DNA of 64,000 nucleotides. Source: Pyricularia pennisetigena. Lineage: Eukaryota; Ascomycota; Sordariomycetes; Magnaporthales; Pyriculariaceae. A program made the translations under genes and the position numbers. The notes beneath the pieces were generated by a model. That model was not told where the DNA came from. It saw nothing but the letters and a program-made list of their open reading frames with translations, and made no database searches. Positions 45,781-56,005 of this stretch are shown piece by piece. The stretch lies in the NCBI RefSeq assembly GCF_004337985.1, contig NW_021940923.1, forward strand, positions 783,951 through 847,950, in the 5' to 3' direction. Within the stretch, counting starts at the first letter, position 1; every line of letters starts with the position of its first letter.

Positions 45781-48700
45781 CTATCTAAAGCCAATTTTCC
45801 TCCCTCGCCCAGCCTTCTTCTTGCCCAGAACAGGCCGGCCCCCATGCCGCCCCAATACAGGCTGTGACATGGCCACGCCCCCTTGACTAGCAGGCTGCGA
45901 GGATATAATTTGCGCCTGCGTTTGCGGCATCGTGCCAAACGCCTGGCTCGAGGCTGCGATCCTCGGCGCCTGGCTGCTACCACCCACCGCAACGCCGCCA
46001 CTCTCCGGCCCTTGCGACAGACCCATAGCGGCTCTCCGCTCCGCCATCCGGAGTCTCCTGGCCTCTTTTGCTCGGCGAGTCGCCTGGAGCCGCGCCGCCA
46101 GCCGACGCTCCTCCCCTCCAGCCCAAGACCAGCCAAAGTCGGCGGGGTCGGAGCCCGGCTCGGATGGCCAGCGTGCCAAGAGCGCTGATTCTTCATCCCT
46201 TTTGGGAACATATCCTATCGAAGTCGCGTAGCGGGCTAGGCGGATCGCTGCGGGATCCTGCTGGTCTGGCTCCTCATTGTCGGGCGCGGACGACGCTTGG
46301 TCGCTGTACAGTGAGCGGACTTCTGAAGGCGCTCGCGATGACGATGATGTTGCCGAAGGTGATGGAAGTCCTAGTTCAGGCTGTGACGACGCCTTGAATT
46401 CTTGGTGTGATAAATTCTCGCGTTCCTTGTGAGTTGCTGGCCTTGGAGCTACGGAAACTCCAGCCTGGGCTTGGGCAACTTCGCCTGCGATGCACGCTAT
46501 CAACGCCTCTCGTCCTCGTGCTTGATTCTCGTCAAGTAGGCCCCCAGGAAGGCTCGAGGTCCAGAGATGGAGTAGGTGTTGAAAAATGGCAGATGGGTCT
46601 GCGATAGCGGACCTGTCACCTGTCAGGTCGTTTACCTGAACCATCTCGGATTCAGCAGCAAACTCCCGGAGCTGCGCTAGCTCCTCTCCCCAGCGTTGGC
46701 TCCCGATTTGTGTGATTAGTTCTCCGGGGTTGATCTGAGGGCACGCTTCTAGACTGAAATCGTTGGTCGTGATACTCATTAGTTTTGCTTCGCCCGAAAT
46801 TCAGCGTTGGAAAAGATGCTGCACTCACATTGTGGTCATTGGTAGGTGGAAACTCGCCAAGCCCTCCTCTACGAGCTTTCGAATGGCTCCAAAGCCATCC
46901 GACACAGAATTACCATCGGCACCCGGCCCTCCAAGCCAAACACCTTTCAGTTTGGCGGCTACACGTTCCACCACTATCTGCATCACAGGTTCCAGATCCA
47001 GGAAAGCTCCTTTGACAGCATCCTCCTGTTGAACCTTCTGCTGCCGGGCCCTGTGCTCATACTCAGCCTTCTCCGCCTCCTGCTGGATCCTGTACCGCCG
47101 TCCATGCTCAAACAAGACGGCGTAGTCGTCGCGCACCACGAATGCCTCAGCTAATTGAGAGAGAATCTCCTTGCGCTTCACATTCAGCGACCGGTACCTA
47201 ACGTCGGTCAAATTACGGGTTTCAGGAGCGGGTATTGGCAGCGAACGGTGGTGGGGCGAAGGGGTGATTGTGATGGCGAACAGGGCTGAATGCAGGCCAA
47301 GAGATTTTGTGAGGACGAGTAGTTGGGCAAAATGACTGTTTTTTGGCAGATAGCCCGTCGCGGTTCGGGGTATACCCAGGGTGATTGGTGTAAGAGCGAT
47401 CGAGCGAATATGCCGGGCATCATCAGGAAGAGACAAGCTTGCGGTCTGGTGAGAAAAAGCAGCAGTCTCGGAGCGGGGATGCGGGCTGCGGAACCAGAAT
47501 AGTGTCGTCCTCGAGCTGCCTGTTCCCGAGAATATGCAAACGAGCCACCAATCGTCCATTGCTGGACGTGTGATGCTCATCCGTAGGGTGTCGTCAATAG
47601 GGCTCCGTTGATGAGGACAGGATAGCAGGATAGTGGCCAGAAATGGCTCCGAAGCTTCAGATGAATGCCTCAACTCGAGCCAAAAGACTGTGCTGCTGGT
47701 CAATACAAAAATCTTGGATGGGTCTCCGGGGCAGATGGCAATATCAAGGATGCTCTCTGCTTTTTTGGAGTCGACGAGCCATGCCAATGTCGTCTTTGGG
47801 TGATCGACTGAGTTTCCATCAATGTCGAAAATGGTCAAGGTTGTGCGGGTGCATATTGCTAAAACCTTTTGGTGCTCCTCACCTTCATGATGGCGCCAGC
47901 TTGCATCGCGTAGAGGACTGGTCCAGACAACTCGGCACAGTTCATGCTGGCTCTCAATGTCTCTCAAAGCGTCGTCAGGCATCTGCCCTGAGCTGCGCAA
48001 GGACGCAGTTATTTTCACGTCACCTCGCTTACGTGCTTCATTGCTTTGTATGTCCCATACGTCCCAGTAGCCATCCACGTCCACAATCGCCAGCCGCGGG
48101 ATACTCTCCTCATCCCCGAAATTGAATACGAAATCGGCATTTTGCCTCCCTTGGGCTTTGATGCTCAACATGGGCGTCATGGAGATATATGCAGGACCGG
48201 AGAAGGCCTCGGCTGCAAACCCATCGAACTTGTTCCAGATGGGGAATTTGAGCACCTCGGGTTCGAACACATGGGTTTCTGTAGCTGTTTGGACGACAAG
48301 CCATCTCCGCATGCCGTGATGGCGCCTTGGGAACGACACGAATTGAAGTTTCGAGATGCCCAAGCCTTGGGCATGCCAAAACCCCTCGTATCCGGAATCT
48401 GGCGTCTTGAGCATGACGCCTGCACCGTCGCCGGCCTCCCCGCCCCAAGACTTCCGCCCCTCATGCAGCCTCACGAGGCGCACTACGTCACCTTCCTCGC
48501 CACAAACAACAGCAAGCACGGCGCAAGTATTGCTGCGGGTAGTGCGGTCCGTGATCTCTCCGATTCCGACTAGGGGGAGTAAGCTTTTGGTCCTTGACGA
48601 CTGTTGACGCTTGAACTCGGCGCGCCACAGCGCGACATCCTCCTGCAAGGCAGATTTGAGGTCGGCTGCCAGGCCAAGAAAGGCATCTGGGTGCTCTTTG

Positions 48701-49073
48701 AGCAGGTAGTACTGCTGAGAGCGTTGGGCACTGAAGCCCGTGAGCGGCTGGGCAGGGGTAGGCGATTGAGAAGGGGAGTACCATTCGTCAAAGGGGGTTA
48801 CCTCTTGGAACGATGGGACTTTTTGTCAGGGAGGGGGTTGTTAGCTACAAGTTTGTTTGACTACAAGTTTAGCAGAACGGAATAAGAACAAGAATTACCA
48901 TCTTGGACGGATCTGTTAATAAACAGCTCGCCGGGCCCGTCGTCGTCGTCATTGTCGTCCCCACGGTCCAGGCGTGGGATATAGGAGACACGGCCGACAT
49001 GTCCCAGGACGAGGTCGTTGAGGCGTCGGGTGTTGTTGGCGCGGCTCAGTGCCGACTGCTTTTTGCTAGCCAT
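45781..49073 (-). CDS. RRN6: RNA polymerase I core factor subunit Rrn6
   Basis: Nucleolar transcription factor that, with Rrn7 and Rrn11, recruits RNA polymerase I to the rDNA promoter (TAF1C relative). Exons 49073-48899, 48818-46829, 46753-45781; introns of 80 bp (GTAATT donor) and 75 bp (GTGAGT donor, ACTAAT branch, TTTCAG acceptor), giving 1045 aa. The start reads MASKKQSALSRANNTRRLND then LVLGHVGRVSY; the first splice gives DVPSFQEVTPFDEWYSP. The middle is beta-propeller-like (FVSFPRRHHGMRRWLVVQTA; RLAIVDVDGYWDVWDIQ; WTSPLRDASWRHH; AICTRTTLTIFDIDG). The C-terminus is a long helical/disordered region with a basic end (LGKKKAGRGRKIGF), typical for fungal Rrn6. Identification rests on domain order and these motifs; individual Rrn6 proteins are poorly conserved. 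Confidence 0.85.
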
Positions 49074-49741
49074 CTGGGGGATTGCTTATGCCAATCTCGT
49101 CGGGGTTCTGCAATGGTTGCTGATCGGGGCGCATGATTTGAATTGATTTGATGTGTGTAAATATATCTGATCAGGCTACCAACCTCGAGAGCAGGTTTAG
49201 GCAGCGACAGCGGAGGGCAGCAAAAAGCCAGCTCTGGATTTTGTTTCTACGGCATATGGCGGCACTAAGCAGTTTGAAGTTTGTGTTTGTGTTGGCTTGT
49301 GAAAATGTTCTTTTTTTGGGTCGAATGCATTTGGCTGCGTAGCGAACAAAAAGGAAGACTTGGCACTGTGAGAATGAATTGATGATCTCTGACGAATCTT
49401 GCTGCTTGATTCAGATGGGGTCGCGAAAGTGGGGGCTACAGCCTCAGCCCCTCGCTTGGTCACTCTGCCAACGTTTTAACATGTGGGCAAAATAAACGTA
49501 ACAACAATTAATTTCAACGACGGGCCAAATTCGACGTGTCGCGTATTTGTTTCGCGACATGAACGTTGAGTGCCTGATAATCGACATCGAACTCAATTCA
49601 CAACGGTCATTTCAATCGGCATCCAGAACACACATCATTTTCCCCTTGGATAGCAAACGGATACAAAAAGATTCCGAGATAAAACGAAAAAAGAAAAGAA
49701 AAGAAAAACAATCAGCATCAAAACCAAACCACAAACACAAA
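49074..49741. promoter_or_regulatory. divergent RRN6-SPC25 promoter
   Basis: A 668-bp bidirectional promoter. It contains an inverted repeat with 7-bp arms TGTCGCG (49537-49543) and CGCGACA (49553-49559), about 185 bp upstream of the SPC25 ATG. The SPC25 leader is A-rich (49670-49741). No other gene is seen. Confidence 0.5.
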
Positions 49742-50527
49742 ATGGCGTCCCTCTTCGAGCCAACCCCGACCCGCCACCACGGCGGCAGCACTCCGTCGTC
49801 CTCGGCCCCACCCGCCCTGTCGCTCGCCGACCAGCTCCCCAACACGAACTTCGGCTTCGACGACCTGCGCGAGCGCATGGCCAAGTTCACAGTCCGGTTT
49901 GACGCCTTCATCGACGCGGGCCGCAAGCGCGTGCTCGAGGAGCGCAGCCGCTTCCACCTCTCGATGGCCGAGCTCTCCGAGGACCAGCGCATGAAGGCCA
50001 AGAACATCGAGATTGCGCAGCTCAAGACCAACGCGCACCAGCACACCGTCGCCAAGGAGGCCGCCGAGGCGCGCGAGATGCAGCAGGCCGTCCGCGCCCT
50101 GTCGGAGCAGCGCGACAGGCAGCAGGCCGTGCGCGACGGCCTGCTCGCCCAGATCGAGGAGACGCAGCGCGAGATCGACAAGCGGCTCGCCGCGCAAAAG
50201 GAGCACGCCAGGAAGAAGGAGGCCATGGGCAGGTTCAACGTGCCCGAGCTGGACTTTTGGGTGTCCAACCTGTGCGTGAGGATCGAAGGAGCGGGGCAGG
50301 ACGATCGGCTCAAGTTTGTCTACACCCACGTGGACGAGAAGGACTGGGACCGAGAGGCCTGGTTCGAACTTTGCACGGCGGGCAGGGCCTACGATGTCAG
50401 GCATTGTCGGCCCAAGCTCGAGAGGACCAAGGTGGAGCGGGTGCTGGATAGGACGAACGAGACGAGGGAACTGGCGGTTTTGCTCAAGGGTATGAGAGAG
50501 TTGTTTGTGGAAGCCATGAAGTCATAA
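49742..50527 (+). CDS. SPC25: kinetochore protein Spc25
   Basis: Subunit of the Ndc80 complex that, paired with Spc24, links the complex to the inner kinetochore. 261 aa, intronless, the usual size. The N-terminus is short and disordered (about 1-30), followed by NFGFDDLRERMAKFTVRFDA and a long charged coiled coil to about residue 165 (heptads rich in Glu, Lys, Gln, Ala). The C-terminal globular RWD domain carries family signatures: NVPELDFWVSNLCVRIEG, LKFVYTHVDEKDWDREAWFE, DVRHCRPKLE and a terminal helix RELAVLLKGMRELFVEAMK. The start has context AAAATGGCG. It is divergent from RRN6. Confidence 0.95.
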   Translation: MASLFEPTPTRHHGGSTPSSSAPPALSLADQLPNTNFGFDDLRERMAKFTVRFDAFIDAGRKRVLEERSRFHLSMAELSEDQRMKAKNIEIAQLKTNAHQHTVAKEAAEAREMQQAVRALSEQRDRQQAVRDGLLAQIEETQREIDKRLAAQKEHARKKEAMGRFNVPELDFWVSNLCVRIEGAGQDDRLKFVYTHVDEKDWDREAWFELCTAGRAYDVRHCRPKLERTKVERVLDRTNETRELAVLLKGMRELFVEAMKS

Positions 50528-51026
50528 CTACAAATACGAGCGGAAGATGAAGAAGGCATTGGAGGCTTTTGCGATAGAATAATGAATATAGTAATGTCCC
50601 GGTCACTGGTTGATTTGTCTGCATTTCGTTCGTTTACTATCCCACACACTCCTTGCAACTACTAGGGATCATCTTGACACTGCAATCTGCCACAGGGTTT
50701 CTGGATGTGGAGAACACTTCTCGCCTTCCTTGGCCATATGCCTTTATGTCGCCGTCGCGGCAAATGACATCAAGTACGCAGGGCATCACCTTGAATGTCA
50801 CCATGACCTTTTAGCAATTGCTGGCACTGCTAGCTTTGATGTCGAAGCAAACGGCAAGATCTCGCTTGCTGTGCGCCAGGGCTCCAGAGAAAGCGGCGCA
50901 GCCGAGCTGTGTGTGCCTGGGTTCGGCCGGCTGGCTAGTGGCTGTCTGTATGATGGAAGGTTTAGTACTTATGTGGATTCTTTTGAGAATGAATAGGTGT
51001 ATACAAATTTGGGCTGATAAACCTCT
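50528..51026. other. convergent spacer with both-strand open frames
   Basis: Between the 3' ends of SPC25 and the phosphoesterase gene. A plus-strand frame (50610-50996, 128 codons) and a minus-strand Cys-rich frame (50804-50637, 55 codons, open further upstream apart from one TAA) overlap. Neither is convincing enough to call a gene; part may be a decayed coding sequence. Confidence 0.4.
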
Positions 51027-52136
51027 TCATGCTATCCGCTGTTTTGTTGCTGGCAGCTTGCATGCATCTTCAGTGTCGGAAAGTCGCCGCTTTTTGGATC
51101 CTGCTTGGTTGATATCCGTTGTCACTTTCGCCTCTTCCGCCTTATCTTCCTTCAGGCATACTGGAAGTTCGAGGTCCACAACCCATGGCAACTGAGCCGT
51201 CTCCTCACCTCCCCCATCGTCCTCCTGAATAGAGGCATTAACAAACAAAGTATGTCGTCCCACCACCAACGGATGCTCGTCTCCCGAACAGTGACTTGTC
51301 CTGCAACACTTTTCCGCAGCGTACCTTTCCCTCCGCTTCCTCTTCTGCGTAGACACTTCGGCATCGTCAAACTTCCCATCAGCCAAGGTAGCAAGCGTCT
51401 CGACGACCACCGACCGGTCGTTGTCGATATCAGTAAAGAAAGACGGCGTCTCAGCAATCTTCTCCCTCCAAGCCACCAGCCTACTGCCCCAGCCTTCATG
51501 GATATGTCCGAAGCAGTGCATCCTGGGTCTGGCGCGTGCGACGGCGGCAAAGAGTTCCGCGCAGCCCGCTCGCTCGCGGCCGCTTGTGCGGTCCAGCACG
51601 CCTCGCGGTGGGCCGTGTGTCACGAAGACGTCCACCGCGCCGGTGTCGCCTGTGTCGAAATCGTGCCCGTCGTCGCGGCGGTATTGGTATGCCCCTCCGC
51701 CGTCAGAGGGCGTACATGGGCTGGCGTAGACAGTGAGGTGGGCGCCGTTGGTGAGTGTGAAGACGTGGCGGCCTTGATCCAGAAGCTGCACACCACCAGA
51801 CTCTAGGATCCGGTTGGCATCTCCTTGTCGTCCGAAGGAGGTGATGACTTCGTCCGAGTCGAGGTCTAGTTTGGCCTCGGCGATTTTGGCGGAGAAGGCG
51901 GGCCAATCCAGCGTCAGGTCGTGGTTGCCGGCAATGGCGAGCTTGAGAGGCGCGTCGATGGCTTGTAGGAGCTGCAAAGCGGCATGATACTCTTCGAGAC
52001 GGGAGTGCTCTGTCAAGTCGCCGCAGTGAACAACGACGTCGACGGACTGTGCGGTGGGGATCTTTGAAGCAAGTGTCATGCCGAGGGTGTCGGAGAGAAT
52101 CAGTATCCTTGTCTTGACCTGTAGTGTGACTGACAT
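51027..52136 (-). CDS. calcineurin-like metallophosphoesterase with altered motif
   Basis: Predicted metallophosphoesterase superfamily member, 369 aa from the ATG at 52136; an in-frame ATG at 52190 would add 18 mostly hydrophobic residues. Motifs: LSDTLG (15-19), HCGDLTEH (Asp40), AGNHDLTLD (Asn71, His72), VTHGPPRGVLD (His174) and FGHIHEGWG (His211, His213). The first motif is normally DxH (SDTHG); here the metal-binding His is Leu18 (codon CTC), while all later ligands are intact. This could weaken one metal site or be a sequencing or strain-specific change. The C-terminal third is unusual and charged, with a possible nuclear localisation signal (KKRRLSDTED). The substrate is unknown; fungal relatives are annotated only as Ser/Thr phosphatase-like. 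Confidence 0.88.
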   Translation of the reverse strand: MSVTLQVKTRILILSDTLGMTLASKIPTAQSVDVVVHCGDLTEHSRLEEYHAALQLLQAIDAPLKLAIAGNHDLTLDWPAFSAKIAEAKLDLDSDEVITSFGRQGDANRILESGGVQLLDQGRHVFTLTNGAHLTVYASPCTPSDGGGAYQYRRDDGHDFDTGDTGAVDVFVTHGPPRGVLDRTSGRERAGCAELFAAVARARPRMHCFGHIHEGWGSRLVAWREKIAETPSFFTDIDNDRSVVVETLATLADGKFDDAEVSTQKRKRRERYAAEKCCRTSHCSGDEHPLVVGRHTLFVNASIQEDDGGGEETAQLPWVVDLELPVCLKEDKAEEAKVTTDINQAGSKKRRLSDTEDACKLPATKQRIA

Positions 52137-52190
52137 GTTTGCTTTGGAACTTTTGCCCGCGCCGTGAAGTACGAAGATGAGGATTATCAT

Positions 52191-52607
52191 ATAAGATGAA
52201 AGTCTTGTTCTATAGCCAAGCGAAGGGCTTTTGTTTCAAGAAATGCCTTTGCCGTGCGTTGTGAAAACAAAGCAGACTATGGTTGCAAGTCGAAAGCCCT
52301 TGTTACATCGTCATGCGAAGTGTTTTTGGCGCAAGACGCCAGACAATCACAAAAACAGTGTCTTGTTCAGTAGCTTTACTGGAAGACAATCATTACAATA
52401 ATATGTTGTAAAAGATATCGATCGGTAAGAGAGGGTTTGAAAACCATCGTAACCTGTCTTGAGCTTTGTGATTTTCATTTTTATTTACATTTTTTCACCC
52501 TGTTTACTCTGACGCGAAGAAGGTGCATTCTGACGCTGTGACCTTACGCAAAGAACCAAAAGAAAGAGGCTGGCAGCGAATCTGGCATGCTCTAATGCAC
52601 AAGCACT
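52191..52607. other. spacer, no gene seen
   Basis: It lies between the phosphoesterase promoter side and the 3' end of the aldo-keto reductase gene. AT-rich, without coding pattern. Confidence 0.5.
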
Positions 52608-53762
52608 TTAGCCCTCAATAATGCCCCTAAACTCTACCAAACACTCCTCCCAAGCCTTTTTCCCTTCATCCTCCGCAATCCACCTTCCCACCCGATCGAT
52701 CCCCTCCAAGTCCGCCACCATATGCGAGCGATCCGTCGTGCCGTCCAAGATGCTAATCCCACCAAGGCCCAGGACGAGCGCATACTGCGCAACGGCCGGA
52801 TCGACGCCACACGCCTCCGCGACCCGCTTCACGCAGCCTGCCCGCTGCCTCAACCTCCCGCCGTCGCCGCTGAGCGTCCAAAAGGCCTGAAACACGACGC
52901 CCCTGGACGCACACAGGGCCCGCAGTGGAACCTCGTAGCGGTTGCCCGGGTAGAAGCGGTTCTGCACCACAGCCGGCGGAATCGGCGTCGTCGTGGGCGT
53001 AGGCATCGGGCCGTCAAGCAGCATCTCCACGTCCGCCATGCTCGCGTTGCTGATGCCCAGGGCGCGCACCTTGTGCGGCACAAACGAAGCCATGGCGGCC
53101 CATGCCTCGGCAGTGGCGGCGGGGGTGTCGAGCGGCGAGTGCAGCACTAGGCAGTCAATATAGGGCTCATCGTCTGACGAGTCGGTGGTGGCAGCCAGGT
53201 TGCGCAGCGACGACGCGACCGACGCGCGAACCTGCTCCGTCACTGACAGACTCGCGTCGTAGGGCATGTTGGAGACGTCCTGCGCGGGCGGGGGTGAGTA
53301 CTTGGTCTGCAGAAATAGGTCGGCGCGTGAGACGATGCCTGCGGCCACGGCGCGCCGGACACCCTCCCCGACCAGATCCTCGCGGTAGTGGCGAGGCTGA
53401 GCCGCCGTATCGATTCCGCGGAAGCCGACCTGGAGGGCCTCGAACACCAGGTCTGCTGTGTGTTCCTTCTTCCACGCCGTGCCGTACATTAGCCTGGGCA
53501 TGGCGGCTCCCGTGGTAAGTGTGTGGTCTGCCGCCAATGCCGAGGCTGTGTGTGGCCCGGGGGTGTGTTTTGTACGGTTGGTAGTCGACGACATGGCTGC
53601 GGAGGACTGAGCGGCAAACAATTTGATGTCGTAGTGATTGCCTCGGAGTGGATTATCAAGAAAGCGTTGCCGATGACGTTGACTTTGGTGGCGTGCCAGA
53701 AGGTTTAGTTTAGGTGCTGGAAGCGCTAACAGACGGCCGTTCGATATTATCTTGAGAACCAT
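52608..53762 (-). CDS. aldo-keto reductase family protein
   Basis: NAD(P)H-dependent reductase of carbonyl compounds. The frame has two good starts: ATG 53762 gives 384 aa and ATG 53594 gives 328 aa. The catalytic tetrad is complete (short-form numbering): Asp62 in GFRGIDTAAQ, Tyr70 in RHYRED, Lys98 in LFLQTKYSPP, His152 in LVLHSPLD. Later barrel motifs are VRALGISNAS, VVQNRFYP and the cofactor-pocket region GISILDGTTDRSHM. The extra 56 N-terminal residues of the long form are basic and lack acidic residues until position 36, as expected of a mitochondrial targeting peptide, so two forms are possible. No intron. It is divergent from a Gfo/Idh/MocA dehydrogenase gene, with GCGGGG motifs between them, which suggests a carbon-source theme, though the substrate is unknown. 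Confidence 0.9.
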   Translation of the reverse strand: MVLKIISNGRLLALPAPKLNLLARHQSQRHRQRFLDNPLRGNHYDIKLFAAQSSAAMSSTTNRTKHTPGPHTASALAADHTLTTGAAMPRLMYGTAWKKEHTADLVFEALQVGFRGIDTAAQPRHYREDLVGEGVRRAVAAGIVSRADLFLQTKYSPPPAQDVSNMPYDASLSVTEQVRASVASSLRNLAATTDSSDDEPYIDCLVLHSPLDTPAATAEAWAAMASFVPHKVRALGISNASMADVEMLLDGPMPTPTTTPIPPAVVQNRFYPGNRYEVPLRALCASRGVVFQAFWTLSGDGGRLRQRAGCVKRVAEACGVDPAVAQYALVLGLGGISILDGTTDRSHMVADLEGIDRVGRWIAEDEGKKAWEECLVEFRGIIEG

Positions 53763-54683
53763 TGATAACCTGGTATCTGACTACAAATTTTGAGATGAAC
53801 GCATTTGAGAAAGAAATGGTGGGTTTGCTTTGTTTTTTTATTGGTATTTCGATACGCCATTGGCTAGAAAGAAACCTTCTGTAGACTGCCCAGAGACATG
53901 TGAGATCCCAAGTGCATTCAACAAATTAGGAAGAATCCGTTGACAGCGAAAACCCTGCTCCTTCCCGTTGCAGTGGCGACGGCTAATTTAGCCCTCCAAG
54001 GACTCTTGCTTGAATGGGAACCTACAGTACGGTAATAGACAAGTGCCTTAGTGTCTGCAAGTAGCCGTGAGTTTGCTTGCATCCTGCTCCTTTGAGTGGA
54101 CAAGATTGATGACAAACAACTTTGTGCAGAATCGATTCAAACATTTCATGGTGCTGCCCAAGGCTGATCCGAGCTTTGTTGCCAACGTCATGGATGTTGC
54201 GGGGTCAAGGGGGTCAAGGGGCTGTTCCTGCCGCAAGCGTGCCATGTGCCTGCAGTTCATGTACAGCAAGTTGCTGTAGGTCATCGAGGTTAAATCTGCA
54301 GCGGGCAGGGTGCATCGGCGCCCGAGCGGGGCATTGGGCGGGGCATTGCCGGCGGGGTGACGGCTCGACGGTGCGGATGGGATGAGGCATCCCGGGGTTA
54401 AAATGAGCGCATGAAGAATAGCGGCTGCTAGTCTAGTTCGGATTAGGTATGGAATGAAGGTGTCCGGCCGAAAGTATAAAATACCGCATCTTTGCTTTTC
54501 AAAGGCTCCGGGGTTGATTTCGTATTGATCCAACGGCAGACATATCAATATTACAGCAGATTACCTTGCTATCTTTGCAGACTTCTGCAAAAGAATCAGG
54601 CCAGCAAGTTAATAGACTGCGTGGCTGAGAAACTAAGTCTTTAATTGGCACCAAGTTGGCAACTCCATAGCCCCGATTTCAAA
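53763..54683. promoter_or_regulatory. divergent promoter of two oxidoreductase genes
   Basis: A 921-bp bidirectional spacer between the aldo-keto reductase and the dihydrodiol-type dehydrogenase. It holds three GCGGGG motifs in 32 bp (54326-54357). An open frame on the minus strand (54548-54048) overlaps it but has no family match that I recognise and is probably accidental. Confidence 0.5.
54326..54357. promoter_or_regulatory. triple GCGGGG, CreA-like site cluster
   Basis: GCGGGG occurs at 54326-54331, 54338-54343 and 54352-54357. The first two are part of an 11-bp direct repeat GCGGGGCATTG. GCGGGG fits the CreA/Mig1 consensus SYGGRG, and paired sites are typical of carbon-repressed promoters. 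Binding is inference. Confidence 0.5.
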
Positions 54684-56005
54684 ATGACGTCGTCACCGTT
54701 CACGGTAAAATGGGGAATAATGGCTACTGGAGGCATAGCTGAGAGTATGTAACACATTTACTCATGCAACCCAGCAGAGAACAAACCGAAAATAAATAAG
54801 AAAAATAGAATACCAACCAAAAAGAAAACTAAACCAAAAAAAAAAAAACTTACTACTCACATCCAAAAAAACCTCATCCAGCTTTCGCCAAGGATCTCCT
54901 CACAGACCCCGCCATCCGCGACGTAAATGACGTGCGGCACGACGTGGTCGCTGCCGCGTCGTCCACCTCGGCCGACCGCGCCGCTGCCTTCCTCAAGAAG
55001 ATCGATGCGCCCAACAAGGACGCCAAGGCATACGGCTCGTACGCCGAGCTGGTCGCGGACCCCAGCGTCGACATTGTCTACGTCGCCACGCCGCACAGCC
55101 ACCACTTCCAAAACGCCATGCTGGCGCTCGAGGCTGGCAAGCACGTGCTGTGCGAGAAGGCGCTGACCGTGACGGCCGCGCAGACCCGCAAGATGATCGA
55201 GACGGCCAAGGCCAAGAAGCTGTTCCTCATGGAGGCCGTGTGGACGCGCTACTTCCCTCTCAGCATCAAGATCCGGGAGCTGATCAAGTCGGGCGCCATC
55301 GGCAGCGTGCACCGCGTCATGGCCGACTTTTCATTCAACAACAGCGCTGCTGACGGCAGGCTGGGCTTTGACAACAGCAACCGCATGGTCAATCCGGACC
55401 TGGCGGGCGGCGCGCTGCTCGACTTGGGCATCTACTCCCTGACCTGGGTGTTCCAGACCTTGTACCACACGCAGGCGGCCGGCAGCAAGGAAAAGCCCAC
55501 CGTGACTGCCAACGTGATGCGGTACGATGCGACGGGCACCGACGAGACCACGACGGTGCTGGTGGGGTTCCCTCAGCACAAGGCAGTCGGCGTGGCCATG
55601 ACGTCGCTCCGCGTGGCCTCGGACGTCGACGGCAAGTGGACCGCCGGGCCAACGATCCGCATCCAGGGCAGCGGTGGCGAGATTGCCGTCTACGGTGTGG
55701 CCGCCAAGCCCTTCAAGTTCCACGTCATCCGCAAGGGCCAGCAGGAGCCCGAGGTGGTCGACTGTCCGTTCCCCAAGGACGAGAAGCGTGGTGGCTGGGG
55801 CCACGGCATGTACTGGGAAGCGGACGAGGCGGCCCGGTGTCTACGGGACGGCAAGCTCGAGAGCGAGGGCCTGCCTCACGAGGAGAGCATTGTCATCATG
55901 GAAGTTATGGAGGAGACGTTGAGGCAGGGTGGTGTCAAGTACCCAGAGCTGATCACCTCCGATGTCTACGACGCCAAGAGTCCGCTAAACACAGGAAAGG
56001 CGTGA
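54684..56005 (+). CDS. Gfo/Idh/MocA oxidoreductase, dihydrodiol/xylose dehydrogenase-like
   Basis: Predicted NADP-dependent dehydrogenase of the dimeric dihydrodiol dehydrogenase group, which oxidises trans-dihydrodiols or D-xylose. Exons 54684-54744 and 54882-56005; the 137-bp intron (GTATGT donor, CATCCAG acceptor) carries an A run of about 13. The splice joins KWGIMATGGIAE to TFAKDLLTDPAIRDV, completing the Rossmann start (GxxxTGGIA). 394 aa, normal for the family. Other motifs: VDIVYVATPHSHHFQNAMLA, HVLCEKALTV (Glu112, Lys113, the EK catalytic motif), FLMEAVWTRYFPL, GGALLDLGIYSLTW, and GWGHGMYWEADEAARCLRDG. It is divergent from an aldo-keto reductase. Substrate choice between dihydrodiol and xylose cannot be made by eye. 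Confidence 0.92.

Noticed and set aside
54048..54548. 166-codon minus-strand ORF in the divergent oxidoreductase promoter
   Set aside because: No recognisable domain, no coding periodicity, and it overlaps the GCGGGG cluster and expected promoter.
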